Below, one piece after another: positions 51,502 to 59,439 of a DNA stretch of 64,000 bases. The position numbers and the translations under genes are program-made. Every line of letters starts with the position of its first letter. Position 1 is the stretch's first letter. The DNA lies in the NCBI GenBank assembly GCA_023409535.1, contig JAEYGZ010000036.1:1-64000 (forward strand). Reading direction: 5' to 3'. The notes beneath the pieces are model-generated. The model was not told where the DNA came from and did no database searches. It was given only the letters and a program-made list of their open reading frames with translations. This DNA is from Bacillota bacterium (GTDB lineage Bacteria > Bacillota > Clostridia > Lachnospirales > Lachnospiraceae).

Positions 51502-52926
51502 ATGTCGCTCCAAAAAAAGCTTGAGATTTTATCGGATGCTGCAAAATATGATGTTGCCTGTACCTCAAGCGGTGTTGATCGGAAAGGGAACGGAGCCTCC
51601 ATGGGCAATAGTATTGCGGCTGGAATTTGCCATAGCTTTGCAGCGGACGGAAGGTGTATTTCCCTCTTGAAGGTGCTGTATACCAATGAATGTATTTTTG
51701 ACTGCAAGTACTGCGCTAACAGGGCCTCCAATGATGTTGTCCGGGCATCCTTTACTCCTCAGGAGCTTGCGGAGCTTACCATGGAATTTTATCGAAGAAA
51801 TTATATCGAAGGCCTGTTTCTCAGCTCCGGCATATTATCGAATCCGAACCATACCATGGAATTAATTTTGGAAGCCTTGCGGCTGCTGCGGGAAGTACAT
51901 CATTTTAATGGGTACATTCACTGTAAGGCAATACCTGGAGCAGACCCTGTTTTGATCGAGATGCTGGGTTGGTATACGGACCGTATGAGCACTAATTTGG
52001 AATTACCGACTGCGGAAAGCTTGAAGGAGCTGGCACCGCATAAGAGCCGTAAGAATATTTTAAAACCGATCCGTCAGATTCAGTTGGGCAGAAAAAACCA
52101 ACATGAATATTTGGGATTACCTGATTTTAAGGCACAACCGAAGCAGATCGGCATATTTGCGGAGGATCAGGATATGAAGGAGGTCATCACTGCTTCGGGT
52201 ACCGGATTGATGAACTTTGCGAAGAAGCCGATGATGAGCCGGCAATTTGTTCCGGCCGGACAGAGTACGCAGATGATTGTTGGTGCAACTCAGGAAAGTG
52301 ATTATCAGATTATGTCAGTGGCGGAAGCTTTGTATGACAACTTTGACCTGAAAAGAGTGTTCTATTCTGCATTTATGAATATCAATCAGGACAGCAGGCT
52401 GCCGTCAACAGAAGCGGGACCGCCTCTTCTACGAGAGCACAGGTTATATCAGGCGGATTTTCTTTTACGCTTTTATGGTTTTCAGACAAAGGAATTATTA
52501 GATGAAAAGCGTCCCAATTTTAATATTCTGCTGGATCCGAAATGCGACTGGGCACTCAGGCATCTGGAGCTGTTTCCGGTGGAAATCAATAAAGCGGACT
52601 ATTACACCTTGCTTCGGGTTCCGGGCATAGGAACAAATTCGGCACAGCGGATTGTTATGGCAAGAAAGTCATCAGTGCTTGATTTTAAGGATTTAAAGCG
52701 TATGGGAATCGTACTGAAGCGGGCGGTTTATTTTATTACCTGCAGCGGCAAGATGATGTATTCCATTAATATAGAAGAGAATTTTATCACCAGGCAATTG
52801 GTTGCCTTAAAGGATCAGATACCTCTTGGAGTGGATAAGGATATTACTTATCAGCAGTTATCCTTGTTCGATGATGCGAATTTTACACCAAAGCAACCCC
52901 TTGCCCTGCAATTAGCAAGGGGTTAA
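51502..52926 (+). CDS. Putative DNA modification/repair radical SAM protein (TIGR03916 type)
   Basis: About 474 residues from the ATG at 51502 (CAGGAAAAC upstream); a TTG at 51484 is an alternative start. The radical SAM cluster motif CIFDCKYC gives Cys64, Cys68 and Cys71. KLEILSDAAKYDVACTSSGVDR at the start and SSGILSNPNHTMELILEALRLL are typical of the family. A C-terminal helix-hairpin-helix DNA-binding element is visible (LLRVPGIGTNSAQRIVMAR). It is usually found with the next gene's family and linked to uracil-DNA-glycosylase-like proteins, but its reaction is not established. The LexA-like boxes suggest SOS induction. Confidence 0.9.
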   Translation: MSLQKKLEILSDAAKYDVACTSSGVDRKGNGASMGNSIAAGICHSFAADGRCISLLKVLYTNECIFDCKYCANRASNDVVRASFTPQELAELTMEFYRRNYIEGLFLSSGILSNPNHTMELILEALRLLREVHHFNGYIHCKAIPGADPVLIEMLGWYTDRMSTNLELPTAESLKELAPHKSRKNILKPIRQIQLGRKNQHEYLGLPDFKAQPKQIGIFAEDQDMKEVITASGTGLMNFAKKPMMSRQFVPAGQSTQMIVGATQESDYQIMSVAEALYDNFDLKRVFYSAFMNINQDSRLPSTEAGPPLLREHRLYQADFLLRFYGFQTKELLDEKRPNFNILLDPKCDWALRHLELFPVEINKADYYTLLRVPGIGTNSAQRIVMARKSSVLDFKDLKRMGIVLKRAVYFITCSGKMMYSINIEENFITRQLVALKDQIPLGVDKDITYQQLSLFDDANFTPKQPLALQLARG

Positions 52927-52980
52927 CGGAAGCCTTTGCGGATGCTGTCATTGATGTGTTTGGTTAAGGAGTTGATTAGA

Positions 52981-53769
52981 ATGAATATCAGAAGAATATA
53001 TCTTTGCGATGACACAATAGATGGGATCTTTACTGCGGTTTATCAGGCCTGGAGTTCCAGACTGGGTCACGCTAATGTAAAATTGGAAGAAAAGAGTGAG
53101 GGCAGTAAATATTCCAATATTGAACTTTTTGCTGAGTACGTTGCAGTTGATACAGATCCTGACCAGTCTTTTAAGGTTGCAAAAGCAATCAGGGAGAAGA
53201 TATCGGAGGAGGTTTATCAGATGTCATGCCAGACAGCACTGTCGGATTATACCGGTAAGGCTGACTTGATCTACCGCTTTTTGATCCTGGGCTTTGCTGT
53301 TGGAAGTTCTATTACCAATCAAATGAATAATGAAGTTGTTAATCGTATCTTCCGTGTCAATAAGAATGTTGGGGGTGAAGCACATCATCTTCAAGGTTTT
53401 ATCAGATTTGCACAAATGGAGAATAGATTGCTTGTCTCAACTATTCATCCAAAGAATAATGTATTGTCTATTATTGTACCGCATTTTGCCGACCGGCTGC
53501 CACAAGAACGGTTTATAATCTATGATGCAGGCCGTAAAGTGGCTGCAGTTCATGTTCCGGGGAAGCCATGGATACTGGCACAGGTTCCGGAGGAGGATCA
53601 GAACAGATTAAAAGAAGCAGCGAATTATGGAGATCAGTATAAGGATTTATGGATAACCTTCTTTGATAGTATTGCCATCAAAGAAAGAGAGAATTATAAA
53701 CTCCAGCGAAGTAATATGCCGCTTCGTTTCAGGGCCGATATGACAGAGTTTAACCGTTCTCCGTATTAA
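52981..53769 (+). CDS. TIGR03915-type DNA metabolism protein, partner of the radical SAM protein
   Basis: 262 residues from the ATG at 52981 (AAGGAGTTGATTAGA upstream); the frame opens earlier but overlaps no better site. It starts IRRIYLCDDTIDGIFTAVYQAW, the family opening, and has HHLQGFIRFAQMENRLLVSTIHPKNNVLSIIVPHFADRLPQERFIIYDAGRK. Related proteins are fused to a uracil-DNA-glycosylase-like domain; this one is short and lacks it. Its constant pairing with the radical SAM protein suggests a shared DNA repair or modification task. It lies 54 bp downstream, in one transcript. Confidence 0.88.
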   Translation: MNIRRIYLCDDTIDGIFTAVYQAWSSRLGHANVKLEEKSEGSKYSNIELFAEYVAVDTDPDQSFKVAKAIREKISEEVYQMSCQTALSDYTGKADLIYRFLILGFAVGSSITNQMNNEVVNRIFRVNKNVGGEAHHLQGFIRFAQMENRLLVSTIHPKNNVLSIIVPHFADRLPQERFIIYDAGRKVAAVHVPGKPWILAQVPEEDQNRLKEAANYGDQYKDLWITFFDSIAIKERENYKLQRSNMPLRFRADMTEFNRSPY

Positions 53770-53866
53770 TTTAAATTAATTTTTTGATTGCTGAATAAAT
53801 GCATAAATCAATTAATCTGAGAGATACTAATCCTGTAAAATCGAAATTTTATTAGGAGGAGTAGCA

Positions 53867-54199
53867 ATGAAAAAGAAATTATTAGTGTTATTAACTCTGT
53901 GCTGCTTTATCATTTTTGTTCTTAGTGCATGCGCAGCAAATGATAACAAAGGAACCAATGCGACAGTTACACCTACCAAGTCTGCAACTGCTACCGTAAC
54001 AGGAACAGTAAATAATAACACGGGTACCAACGGAACAACAGGAACAGTTACTCCTGGTACAACTGGCGGAACCGGAACAAATGGTAACGGTACAGGAACA
54101 ACCGGGACTGGTACAACCGGAGGAACCGGGACAAATGGCACCGGAGGAACAACCGGCACAGGTGGTACAACCGGAGGTACAGGTACAACAACGCAATAG
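53867..54199 (+). CDS. Low-complexity Thr/Gly/Asn-rich lipoprotein
   Basis: 110 residues. The signal peptide MKKKLLVLLTLCCFIIFVLSAC ends in a lipobox with Cys22. The mature part is almost entirely Thr, Gly, Asn and Val: first VTPTKSATATVTGTVNNN, then short units of the TGTTGG, NGTGG type up to the C-terminus. It is predicted to be disordered, anchored on the outside of the membrane. The AGGAGGAGTAGCA site is strong. No globular domain is present. It could be a spacer, an adhesive coat element, or the start of a larger protein lost to repeat contraction. It has its own terminator. Confidence 0.75.
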   Translation: MKKKLLVLLTLCCFIIFVLSACAANDNKGTNATVTPTKSATATVTGTVNNNTGTNGTTGTVTPGTTGGTGTNGNGTGTTGTGTTGGTGTNGTGGTTGTGGTTGGTGTTTQ

Positions 54200-54235
54200 G
54201 CAGGGTTACATTTTTGAGCTTCATAACTTCGAAGG

Positions 54236-54290
54236 AAAAGACAGGCGTTTATCGGATGATAATTTTCCAATATACAGCCTGTCTTTTTAT
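54236..54290. terminator. Terminator of the lipoprotein gene
   Basis: AAAAGACAGGC (54236-54246 region) pairs with GCCTGTCTTTTT (to about 54289), with a 30-base loop. It lies between the lipoprotein gene and the convergent Fur-family gene. Confidence 0.7.
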
Positions 54291-54334
54291 TGAATGATTA
54301 TATTATGAAATATTTTTGTTATTTGAATTATATT

Positions 54335-54733
54335 TTACTTATGGTGCAGAGCACAGTCCTTGCATAAGCCGGTAATTTGAATCTGGTGTTCTTTAATAAT
54401 GAATCCCTCTTCAACCATAGCATCCTCCAGAGCATGTATGGGACAGGTAGGAAGATCAAATACTTTCTTGCAATCGTTACATATTACGATATGCTTATGT
54501 TCACTGCGGTCAGCCTTGATACGGTAGAATATCTCATTGTCATTTAAGTGATATTTATCTATCAGATTTTGTCCAAGCAAAGCATCAATAGTCCGATATA
54601 TGGTGGATTTTGCAATCTTCGGAAGTTGGCTGACAACCTGGGAATAGATTTCATTGATGGACATAGGCCGGTCAGATTCTTTTAGAATTGCTAATATCAG
54701 TTGTTTTTGTTTTGTGTTTCTTTGAGCATCCAT
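54335..54733 (-). CDS. Fur family metal/peroxide-responsive regulator
   Basis: 132 residues. The ATG at 54733 is preceded by GGAGAACGGT; an ATG at 54745 has no good site. Winged helix with SINEIYSQVVSQLPKIAKSTIYRTIDAL (DNA recognition), then HKHIVICNDCKKVFDL and TGLCKDCALHHK. The two CxxC pairs (Cys85/Cys88 and Cys124/Cys127) form the structural zinc site. The His-rich ends (EHKHIV, ALHHK) hold regulatory ligands. Whether it senses iron, zinc, or peroxide (Fur, Zur, PerR) cannot be decided from the sequence; no target operator was found nearby. Confidence 0.88.
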   Translation of the reverse strand: MDAQRNTKQKQLILAILKESDRPMSINEIYSQVVSQLPKIAKSTIYRTIDALLGQNLIDKYHLNDNEIFYRIKADRSEHKHIVICNDCKKVFDLPTCPIHALEDAMVEEGFIIKEHQIQITGLCKDCALHHK

Positions 54734-54753
54734 ACCGTTCTCCATAGAAAAAT

Positions 54754-55941
54754 TTAATGATGATCATTTACTAAGTCATAACGCATGTATACGCGCTGAT
54801 TTCTGCTGCATTCGCCGGTATATTGCATACCCAGGCTGACAGCAAGATGAATGGAACGTTTATTTTCCGGTTCGATGATTGCTGTAATTTTTGGGAGAGC
54901 AAGCTGTTGAAAAGAGTATTGTATGACTGCAGCTGTAAATTCCCTGGCATAGCCGTGCCCCTGATAGTTCGGATCTAACAGATAACCTAGCTCATAGATT
55001 TCCTCCTGGTCGAAAAGCTTATATTCGATACCGCATCGTCCCACAAGAAGATTCGAAGTTTTTAAAAATACACCCCACTGCCCATAGCCGTAATAACCAT
55101 AAATGTGATCAATATATGTTTTCAGTTTCATATACTCCGTATTCAGATCCTCGCTGAAATTCTCAAGATGTGTTTTGATTTCAGGATGACAGTATATCTT
55201 AAATAACGCCTCCATGTCCTCCACAGCCAGCTCACGCAGTACGAAATGCTCTGTAGCGGTAATGGTCACAGGCTCTTTATGGGCTGCTTGATAAATCCGG
55301 TTAACAAATGAACAATCCACCTCATCAAAGCCCTCCACCAGAATGGCCGCCTTTTTCAGATCCTGTTTGCCCGAATTTGGATTAACAAAGCCTATGGAAA
55401 TAATCCCTGCCGAGGCAGCTGCATTGACTCCATGGCAGGAATCCTCAATGACAATGCATTGATTGGGTTGGACCTTCAAATGATTGGCTGCCAGTAAAAA
55501 AATATCCGGTGCCGGTTTTGGATGTGCAACCATGGATCCGGCTACATAACCATCAAAATATTCCTTAATCTGTAAGGTATTCATAACCTCCTCTATGGCT
55601 TCCGGCGAAGAAGAGGAGGCTATCATCATTTTTATACCATGCCGATGTAAATCCTTGATTAAATCAATGACATGCGGGATTACTGCGTAGCCTTCTGTCT
55701 CAACAAGGTGCTTCTTGCTGTCATCAATTGATCGTAACAGTTCTTCGGGTGATAAAGAAAGCTGATAATCATTCACCATTCTTTCACACATGTAAAATGT
55801 TGTGCATCCAATGAAACCATTCATATAATCCAGTGGAATAGAAATATTATTTTGTCGTAATGCCTGGACGGCAGCTTTCGCATGAAGCGGTTCACTGTCA
55901 ATAATAACGCCGTCCATATCAAAGAGCACAGCTTTAAGCAA
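54754..55941 (-). CDS. HAD hydrolase - GNAT acetyltransferase fusion
   Basis: 395 residues. GGAGG is 8 bases before a TTG at 55941, giving MLKAVLFDMDGV; an earlier TTG (55962) has no site. Residues 1-215 are a HAD phosphatase/phosphoglucomutase-like domain: DMDGV with Asp8 and Asp10, MIASSSSPEAIEEVM, KPAPDIFLLAA (Lys) and IVIEDSCHGVNAA. Residues about 222-390 are a RimJ/RimL-type GNAT: FVLRELAVEDMEALFKIY, ELGYLLDPNYQGHGYAREFTAAVI and EPENKRSIHLAVSLGM. One chain would dephosphorylate and acetylate, perhaps the same metabolite. Substrates unknown. It ends 20 bp before the Fur-family start, so both may be one transcript. Confidence 0.88.
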   Translation of the reverse strand: MLKAVLFDMDGVIIDSEPLHAKAAVQALRQNNISIPLDYMNGFIGCTTFYMCERMVNDYQLSLSPEELLRSIDDSKKHLVETEGYAVIPHVIDLIKDLHRHGIKMMIASSSSPEAIEEVMNTLQIKEYFDGYVAGSMVAHPKPAPDIFLLAANHLKVQPNQCIVIEDSCHGVNAAASAGIISIGFVNPNSGKQDLKKAAILVEGFDEVDCSFVNRIYQAAHKEPVTITATEHFVLRELAVEDMEALFKIYCHPEIKTHLENFSEDLNTEYMKLKTYIDHIYGYYGYGQWGVFLKTSNLLVGRCGIEYKLFDQEEIYELGYLLDPNYQGHGYAREFTAAVIQYSFQQLALPKITAIIEPENKRSIHLAVSLGMQYTGECSRNQRVYMRYDLVNDHH

Positions 55942-56007
55942 TCCTTCATCCTCCGTGGTCAATTAATCAAAGCGGACGGAAGCGGTATCTTTGCTTCCTG
56001 ATATCCG

Positions 56008-56043
56008 AAAGATGTATTATGCGTATCAGTATACATCTTTTTT
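56008..56043 (+). terminator. Plus-strand terminator-like hairpin with no plus-strand gene before it
   Basis: AAAGATGTAT (56008-56017) pairs with ATACATCTTT (56031-56040), and Ts run to 56043. On the plus strand it looks like a good terminator, but the gene to its left is on the minus strand and starts 67 bp away. About 30 bp on, a TATAAT (56076-56081) stands on the plus strand with no gene following on that strand for 550 bp. Confidence 0.5.
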
Positions 56044-56158
56044 CGCGGTCTTTCAAGACTATGGTGATTTGTGTTATAATGAAAGCAGGGCGAATCAGGC
56101 TTTGGTCATAAACTGCCTTGGGTTCACGGTTTTATGCGAAGGAAAGGATGTCAGGAAC

Positions 56159-56557
56159 CTACTTTCTGTCAAGTATCTTTTCGAAAAAAAGTCCGGTCAA
56201 AAACCAAACCGGTGCATAATCCAGCCGTACGACTCCTTTGTAATTAAGCTTTGCTTTACTGTAATCCCATGGACAGGCACCATATTTTTTTAAAGCCATT
56301 CCGGTGACGAATTCCGTAATGTAGATAAATAATGCGTATACACCTCCTCGAAGCAGTGCACCACGGTGTTTCATTTTTTTACAGATAGGCATTAAGCAGG
56401 CGGCCATCCCATAGATTGGAAACATCCAGACTGAGGTATGGCAGGATAGTGTCCTGTCTTTGTGCTTTCTCAGGGCGTCCAGACCCGTCCAGAAGCACTC
56501 CATGCACCAACCGCAGAAGCCGCAGATGATAAAGTTTTTAACAAATATTTTTTTCAT
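56159..56557 (-). CDS. CmpB-type (PF06541-like) membrane protein
   Basis: About 132 residues from the ATG at 56557 (MKKIFVKNFIICGFCGWCME); a frame start 18 codons earlier (56611) is possible. It has about four membrane helices. The pattern GFCGWCMECFWTGL, SVWMFPIYGMAACLMPI and a GMALKKYGACPWDYS end match the 'putative ABC transporter permease' family PF06541. Its members are common in clostridia, but transport has not been shown for them. It is divergent from the CYTH gene and has no transporter partners. Confidence 0.75.
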   Translation of the reverse strand: MKKIFVKNFIICGFCGWCMECFWTGLDALRKHKDRTLSCHTSVWMFPIYGMAACLMPICKKMKHRGALLRGGVYALFIYITEFVTGMALKKYGACPWDYSKAKLNYKGVVRLDYAPVWFLTGLFFEKILDRK

Positions 56558-56638
56558 AGAAATAGTATCCATCGTTATAGGTTTACTATTCAACAGAAAT
56601 ATACATTTCATAGAATATTTAGAAAGGCAGAAGGTTAT

Positions 56639-57142
56639 ATGGAAATTGAACGTAAATTTGCAATAAAACAGTTGCCGGAGATGCTGTCCGATTATGAGAG
56701 TAAAAAAATTGAACAGGGATATCTGTGCAATGATCCCATCCTTCGAATCAGAAAAAGTAATGAGGACTTTATACTGACCTATAAATCAAAGCAGGGAATT
56801 GATCCTTACACAAAGCAGGGTGCAATTGTAAGTCAGGAAATTGAGCTGCCTTTAACAAGAAAAGCCTATACGCTGCTAAAGGAGAAAATAGAGGGCAATA
56901 TGGTTTATAAAACAAGATACTTAATTCCCATGGAAGGTGATTTAACTGCAGAGCTGGATATATTTGAGGAACAGCTGTCCGGTCTTGTGTTTGCTGAGGT
57001 GGAATTTCCTGATTATCAGGCCGCGGATGAATTTATCCCTCCGGAGTGGTTTGGAGAAGAGCTTTCCAGGGACAAACGATTTTCAAATTATCATTTGTCA
57101 AAGCTGTCGGGTTTTGGAGATTTAAATTTGCAAAACGGATAG
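56639..57142 (+). CDS. CYTH domain protein (triphosphate tunnel metalloenzyme)
   Basis: 167 residues from the ATG at 56639. It starts MEIERKFAIKQLPE: the E-x-E-x-K signature (Glu2, Glu4, Lys6). Other tunnel residues follow: DPILRIRKS, FILTYKSK, SQEIELPL, YKTRYLIP, AELDIFEEQLSGLVFAEVEFP. The family hydrolyses triphosphates such as thiamin triphosphate or inorganic tripolyphosphate with Mg or Mn. The frame is open far upstream, but that section overlaps the minus-strand gene and has no site. Confidence 0.88.
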   Translation: MEIERKFAIKQLPEMLSDYESKKIEQGYLCNDPILRIRKSNEDFILTYKSKQGIDPYTKQGAIVSQEIELPLTRKAYTLLKEKIEGNMVYKTRYLIPMEGDLTAELDIFEEQLSGLVFAEVEFPDYQAADEFIPPEWFGEELSRDKRFSNYHLSKLSGFGDLNLQNG

Positions 57143-57209
57143 GTAAGGATGACTTGTGTATACTATTTTGTGTAGGTGATATTAAATTTACATGATACAG
57201 GAGGTTTTT

Positions 57210-57344
57210 ATGCCAAAGGATAGTCAACCTGATAATAAGGTAGCCAGGATGGAAAAAGCGAACGGACAGACCCCGGTCACCAGAGAGAATCAGAACCAGA
57301 ATAAAAATGCCAAACGAAGGTCAGTAAAAAACAATGATGTATAG
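57210..57344 (+). CDS. 44-residue charged protein, unknown
   Basis: An ATG at 57210 follows CAGGAGGTTTTT at optimal spacing and encodes 44 residues, MPKDSQPDNKVARMEK then many Asn, Gln, Lys and Arg (ENQNQNKNAKRRSVK), ending at TAG 57342. It is highly hydrophilic and basic at the C-terminus. I recall similar tiny Asn/Lys-rich proteins in clostridia, some linked to spores, without firm identity. It stands 50 bp ahead of another small gene and the HD hydrolase, probably in one transcript. Confidence 0.6.
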   Translation: MPKDSQPDNKVARMEKANGQTPVTRENQNQNKNAKRRSVKNNDV

Positions 57345-57394
57345 CTTAAGATAATGAAAGATTTTATCACATGAATGAAAGGAAGTGTGAAGAT

Positions 57395-57559
57395 ATGGCA
57401 AAGGCAGGAATGAGAAGGCCGAATGTTACAGAGCCCCATGGTACCGAAGGAAAGCAAAGAATGCATGTACAGAAGAATGAAACAGAGCCGGTGCCTGAGC
57501 TTCAAGGCAAGGAAAAAACCGGTCATAAAAAAGCGGATCCCATGGAAGCACAAAGATGA
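57395..57559 (+). CDS. 54-residue conserved small protein
   Basis: 54 residues from the ATG at 57395 (GGAAGTGTGAAGAT upstream). MAKAGMRRPNVTEPHGTE followed by Lys/Glu/Pro-rich text with PVPELQGKEKTGHKK. The start MAKAGMRRP...PHGTE looks familiar as a small clostridial protein. It is polar, without a fold that can be recognised. Its stop overlaps the start of the HD gene by 4 bases (ATGA at 57556), so the two are translationally coupled, which suggests a functional link. Confidence 0.65.
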   Translation: MAKAGMRRPNVTEPHGTEGKQRMHVQKNETEPVPELQGKEKTGHKKADPMEAQR

Positions 57560-58209
57560 GAGGCAATACAAAGGAAATAGCAAAATACGAACTGTTTGAT
57601 GAGATGACCCGGCATCTTCTTGAGGATGACAAGCCATCCTATTATATAAATAAGCAAGCCGGAGAGGGGGGCTTGGCGGAACATCCCTTTTCGATGCTTC
57701 TTAAGCAGAAAGATACACAGCAGGAACCCAAACATCATCCGGAAGGCAATGTGTGGAAGCACACCATGCTGGTGGTGGATGAAGCAGCCAAGGTTCGTGT
57801 CCGGAGCAATGAACCGAAGGTATTCATGTGGGCGGCATTGCTGCACGATATCGGAAAGCCCGATACTACTAAAAGACGGGGAGGTAAGCTTACCTCCTAT
57901 GACCATGATAAGGTTGGAGAAAGATTAGCGGCCGAGTTTCTGGAGCAATGTTTAAAAGATAGAGAATTTATCAAATCAGTGGCGGTATTGGTACGTTACC
58001 ATATGCATATTCTCTATGTGCTGAAGAATCTGCCATATGCCGATATGAAAGGCTTGCTTCGCAGTGTGGATGTGAATGAGCTTGCCCTGCTCTGTCTGTG
58101 TGACCGGCTGGGAAGAGGCAAAGCTGATGAAAAAGCAGAGCATCAGCATTATGAAGCTTTTCGGGCCGTGTTATTGCAAAAGCGGGAGTTACTGATGTTT
58201 CATCAATAA
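57556..58209 (+). CDS. HDIG-type HD domain hydrolase
   Basis: 217 residues, starting within the stop of the small gene. The HD set is complete: HHPEGNVWKHTMLVVDEAA (first His), FMWAALLHDIGKPDTT (His-Asp), SYDHDKVGERLAAEFL (His), and LLCLCDRLGRG (last Asp). It resembles the HD half of bacterial tRNA nucleotidyltransferases (phosphatase/phosphodiesterase), standing alone. It likely hydrolyses a phosphoester or nucleotide; the substrate is unknown. The second HD protein of this window and not closely related to the one at 1106. Confidence 0.85.
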   Translation: MRGNTKEIAKYELFDEMTRHLLEDDKPSYYINKQAGEGGLAEHPFSMLLKQKDTQQEPKHHPEGNVWKHTMLVVDEAAKVRVRSNEPKVFMWAALLHDIGKPDTTKRRGGKLTSYDHDKVGERLAAEFLEQCLKDREFIKSVAVLVRYHMHILYVLKNLPYADMKGLLRSVDVNELALLCLCDRLGRGKADEKAEHQHYEAFRAVLLQKRELLMFHQ

Positions 58210-58545
58210 GGATAGCAAATAAAACCGGGACCTAAATTCAGATTTTCTGTGATGTTGTGCAATATGCCAACTATTTTATAGCGGCATGTTCAATATTACA
58301 AGAAGTATCAGGATTTAGGCCCTTTTATAAAATATTTCTGGATTTTTCATATCATCTAATTTATAATGATATCTAAATATTTTATATCTTTTTGCAGTTA
58401 CAAATAGCAGTGTAGTGTGAATTATAATAAAGTATAATTCACACGGCGAATTTGCGCTGATGCCCAAATTTACGGGTATTGGCAGCATGCAGGTTTTCGT
58501 GTGAAAATAAAGGTTATTTCCACACGAAAGAAAGAGGTAAGGAAA
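58210..58545. other. 336-bp gap with hairpin repeat before nfnA
   Basis: No gene is visible. It contains the hairpin GTGTGAATTATA/TATAATTCACAC (58415-58426 with 58433-58444), a copy of the repeat family seen at 36.8 kb, followed by GGCGAATTTGCGC as after other copies. Near the end a second stem is present, TTTCGTGTG with CACACGAAA (58495-58503 and 58521-58529), whose inner part also pairs. It lies just ahead of the nfnA ribosome binding site and could affect its translation. Confidence 0.7.
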
Positions 58546-59439
58546 ATGGCTGAAAATTACCAATACACCATCCTGAAGAAGGAACGTCTCACCGATTCTA
58601 TTTATCTGATGGATATAAAAGCCCCAAGAGTAGCCAAAAACTGTTATCCGGGTCAATTCGTAATCGTAAAGATGGACGAGAAGGGCGAAAGAATCCCCTT
58701 AACCATCTGCGATTATAATCGTGAAGCCGGAACGGTTACGATTGTATTTCAGGCGCTTGGCTCTTCCACGAAACATATGGCTGCCTATGAGGAAGGGGAG
58801 GCGTTCCGTGATTTTACCGGTCCTCTCGGACACCGGTCCGAGTTGATTGATATGCCGGGAGAAGAATTAAGGAAGAAGAGTATTCTGTTTGTTGCCGGAG
58901 GCGTCGGGACAGCGCCGGTTTATCCTCAGGTAAAGTGGATGAAAGAAAACGGATATAAGGTCGATTGTATCATCGGTGCCAGAAATAAGGAACTGATTAT
59001 TCTGGAAGACAGAATGAGACAACAGGTGGCAAATCTCTACATAACTACGGATGATGGCTCTTATGGTTTTCAGGGGAATGTAAATGACTGTATTAAGGAC
59101 CTGATCAATCACCAGGGTAAAAAGTATGATCTTGTTATCGCCATCGGTCCCATGATTATGATGAAATTTGTCTGTCTTCTGACAAAGGAGTTAGGCATTA
59201 AGACCATTGTAAGCATGAATCCGGTTATGGTAGACGGTACCGGTATGTGCGGAGCCTGCAGATTGACCATAGGTAATGAGATTAAATTTGCCTGCGTGGA
59301 CGGACCGGAGTTTGACGGGCATCTTGTGAATTTTGATGAGGCCATGAAGAGGCTTATGATGTATAAATCTGAGGAAGGAAAGATACTTCTTCGTGAGAAG
59401 GAAGGGACGACCCATCATCATCCGGACTGTGCCGTGTGA
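58546..59439 (+). CDS. nfnA: NfnA-type FAD/NAD(P)-binding subunit (bifurcating transhydrogenase)
   Basis: 297 residues from the ATG at 58546 (AGAGGTAAGGAAA); the frame is open earlier, within the hairpin. Ferredoxin-reductase fold: PGQFVIVKMDEKGERIPLTICDY (FAD), LFVAGGVGTAPVYPQVKWMKE (NAD), and a C-terminal 2Fe-2S site with Asp230, Cys235, Cys238 and Cys250 in DGTGMCGACRLTIGNEIKFACVDGPEFDGH. The Asp-plus-three-Cys ligand set is the one found in NfnA. With NfnB it couples NADH, NADPH and ferredoxin by flavin-based bifurcation. Its stop lies in a hairpin repeat. Confidence 0.9.
   Translation: MAENYQYTILKKERLTDSIYLMDIKAPRVAKNCYPGQFVIVKMDEKGERIPLTICDYNREAGTVTIVFQALGSSTKHMAAYEEGEAFRDFTGPLGHRSELIDMPGEELRKKSILFVAGGVGTAPVYPQVKWMKENGYKVDCIIGARNKELIILEDRMRQQVANLYITTDDGSYGFQGNVNDCIKDLINHQGKKYDLVIAIGPMIMMKFVCLLTKELGIKTIVSMNPVMVDGTGMCGACRLTIGNEIKFACVDGPEFDGHLVNFDEAMKRLMMYKSEEGKILLREKEGTTHHHPDCAV

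Noticed and set aside
53891..54196. Minus-strand frames of 100 or more codons opposite the Thr/Gly lipoprotein (Cys/Ser-rich or Val/Pro-rich)
   Set aside because: They are mirror images of a simple repeat sequence. The plus frame has a signal peptide, lipobox and a good ribosome binding site.
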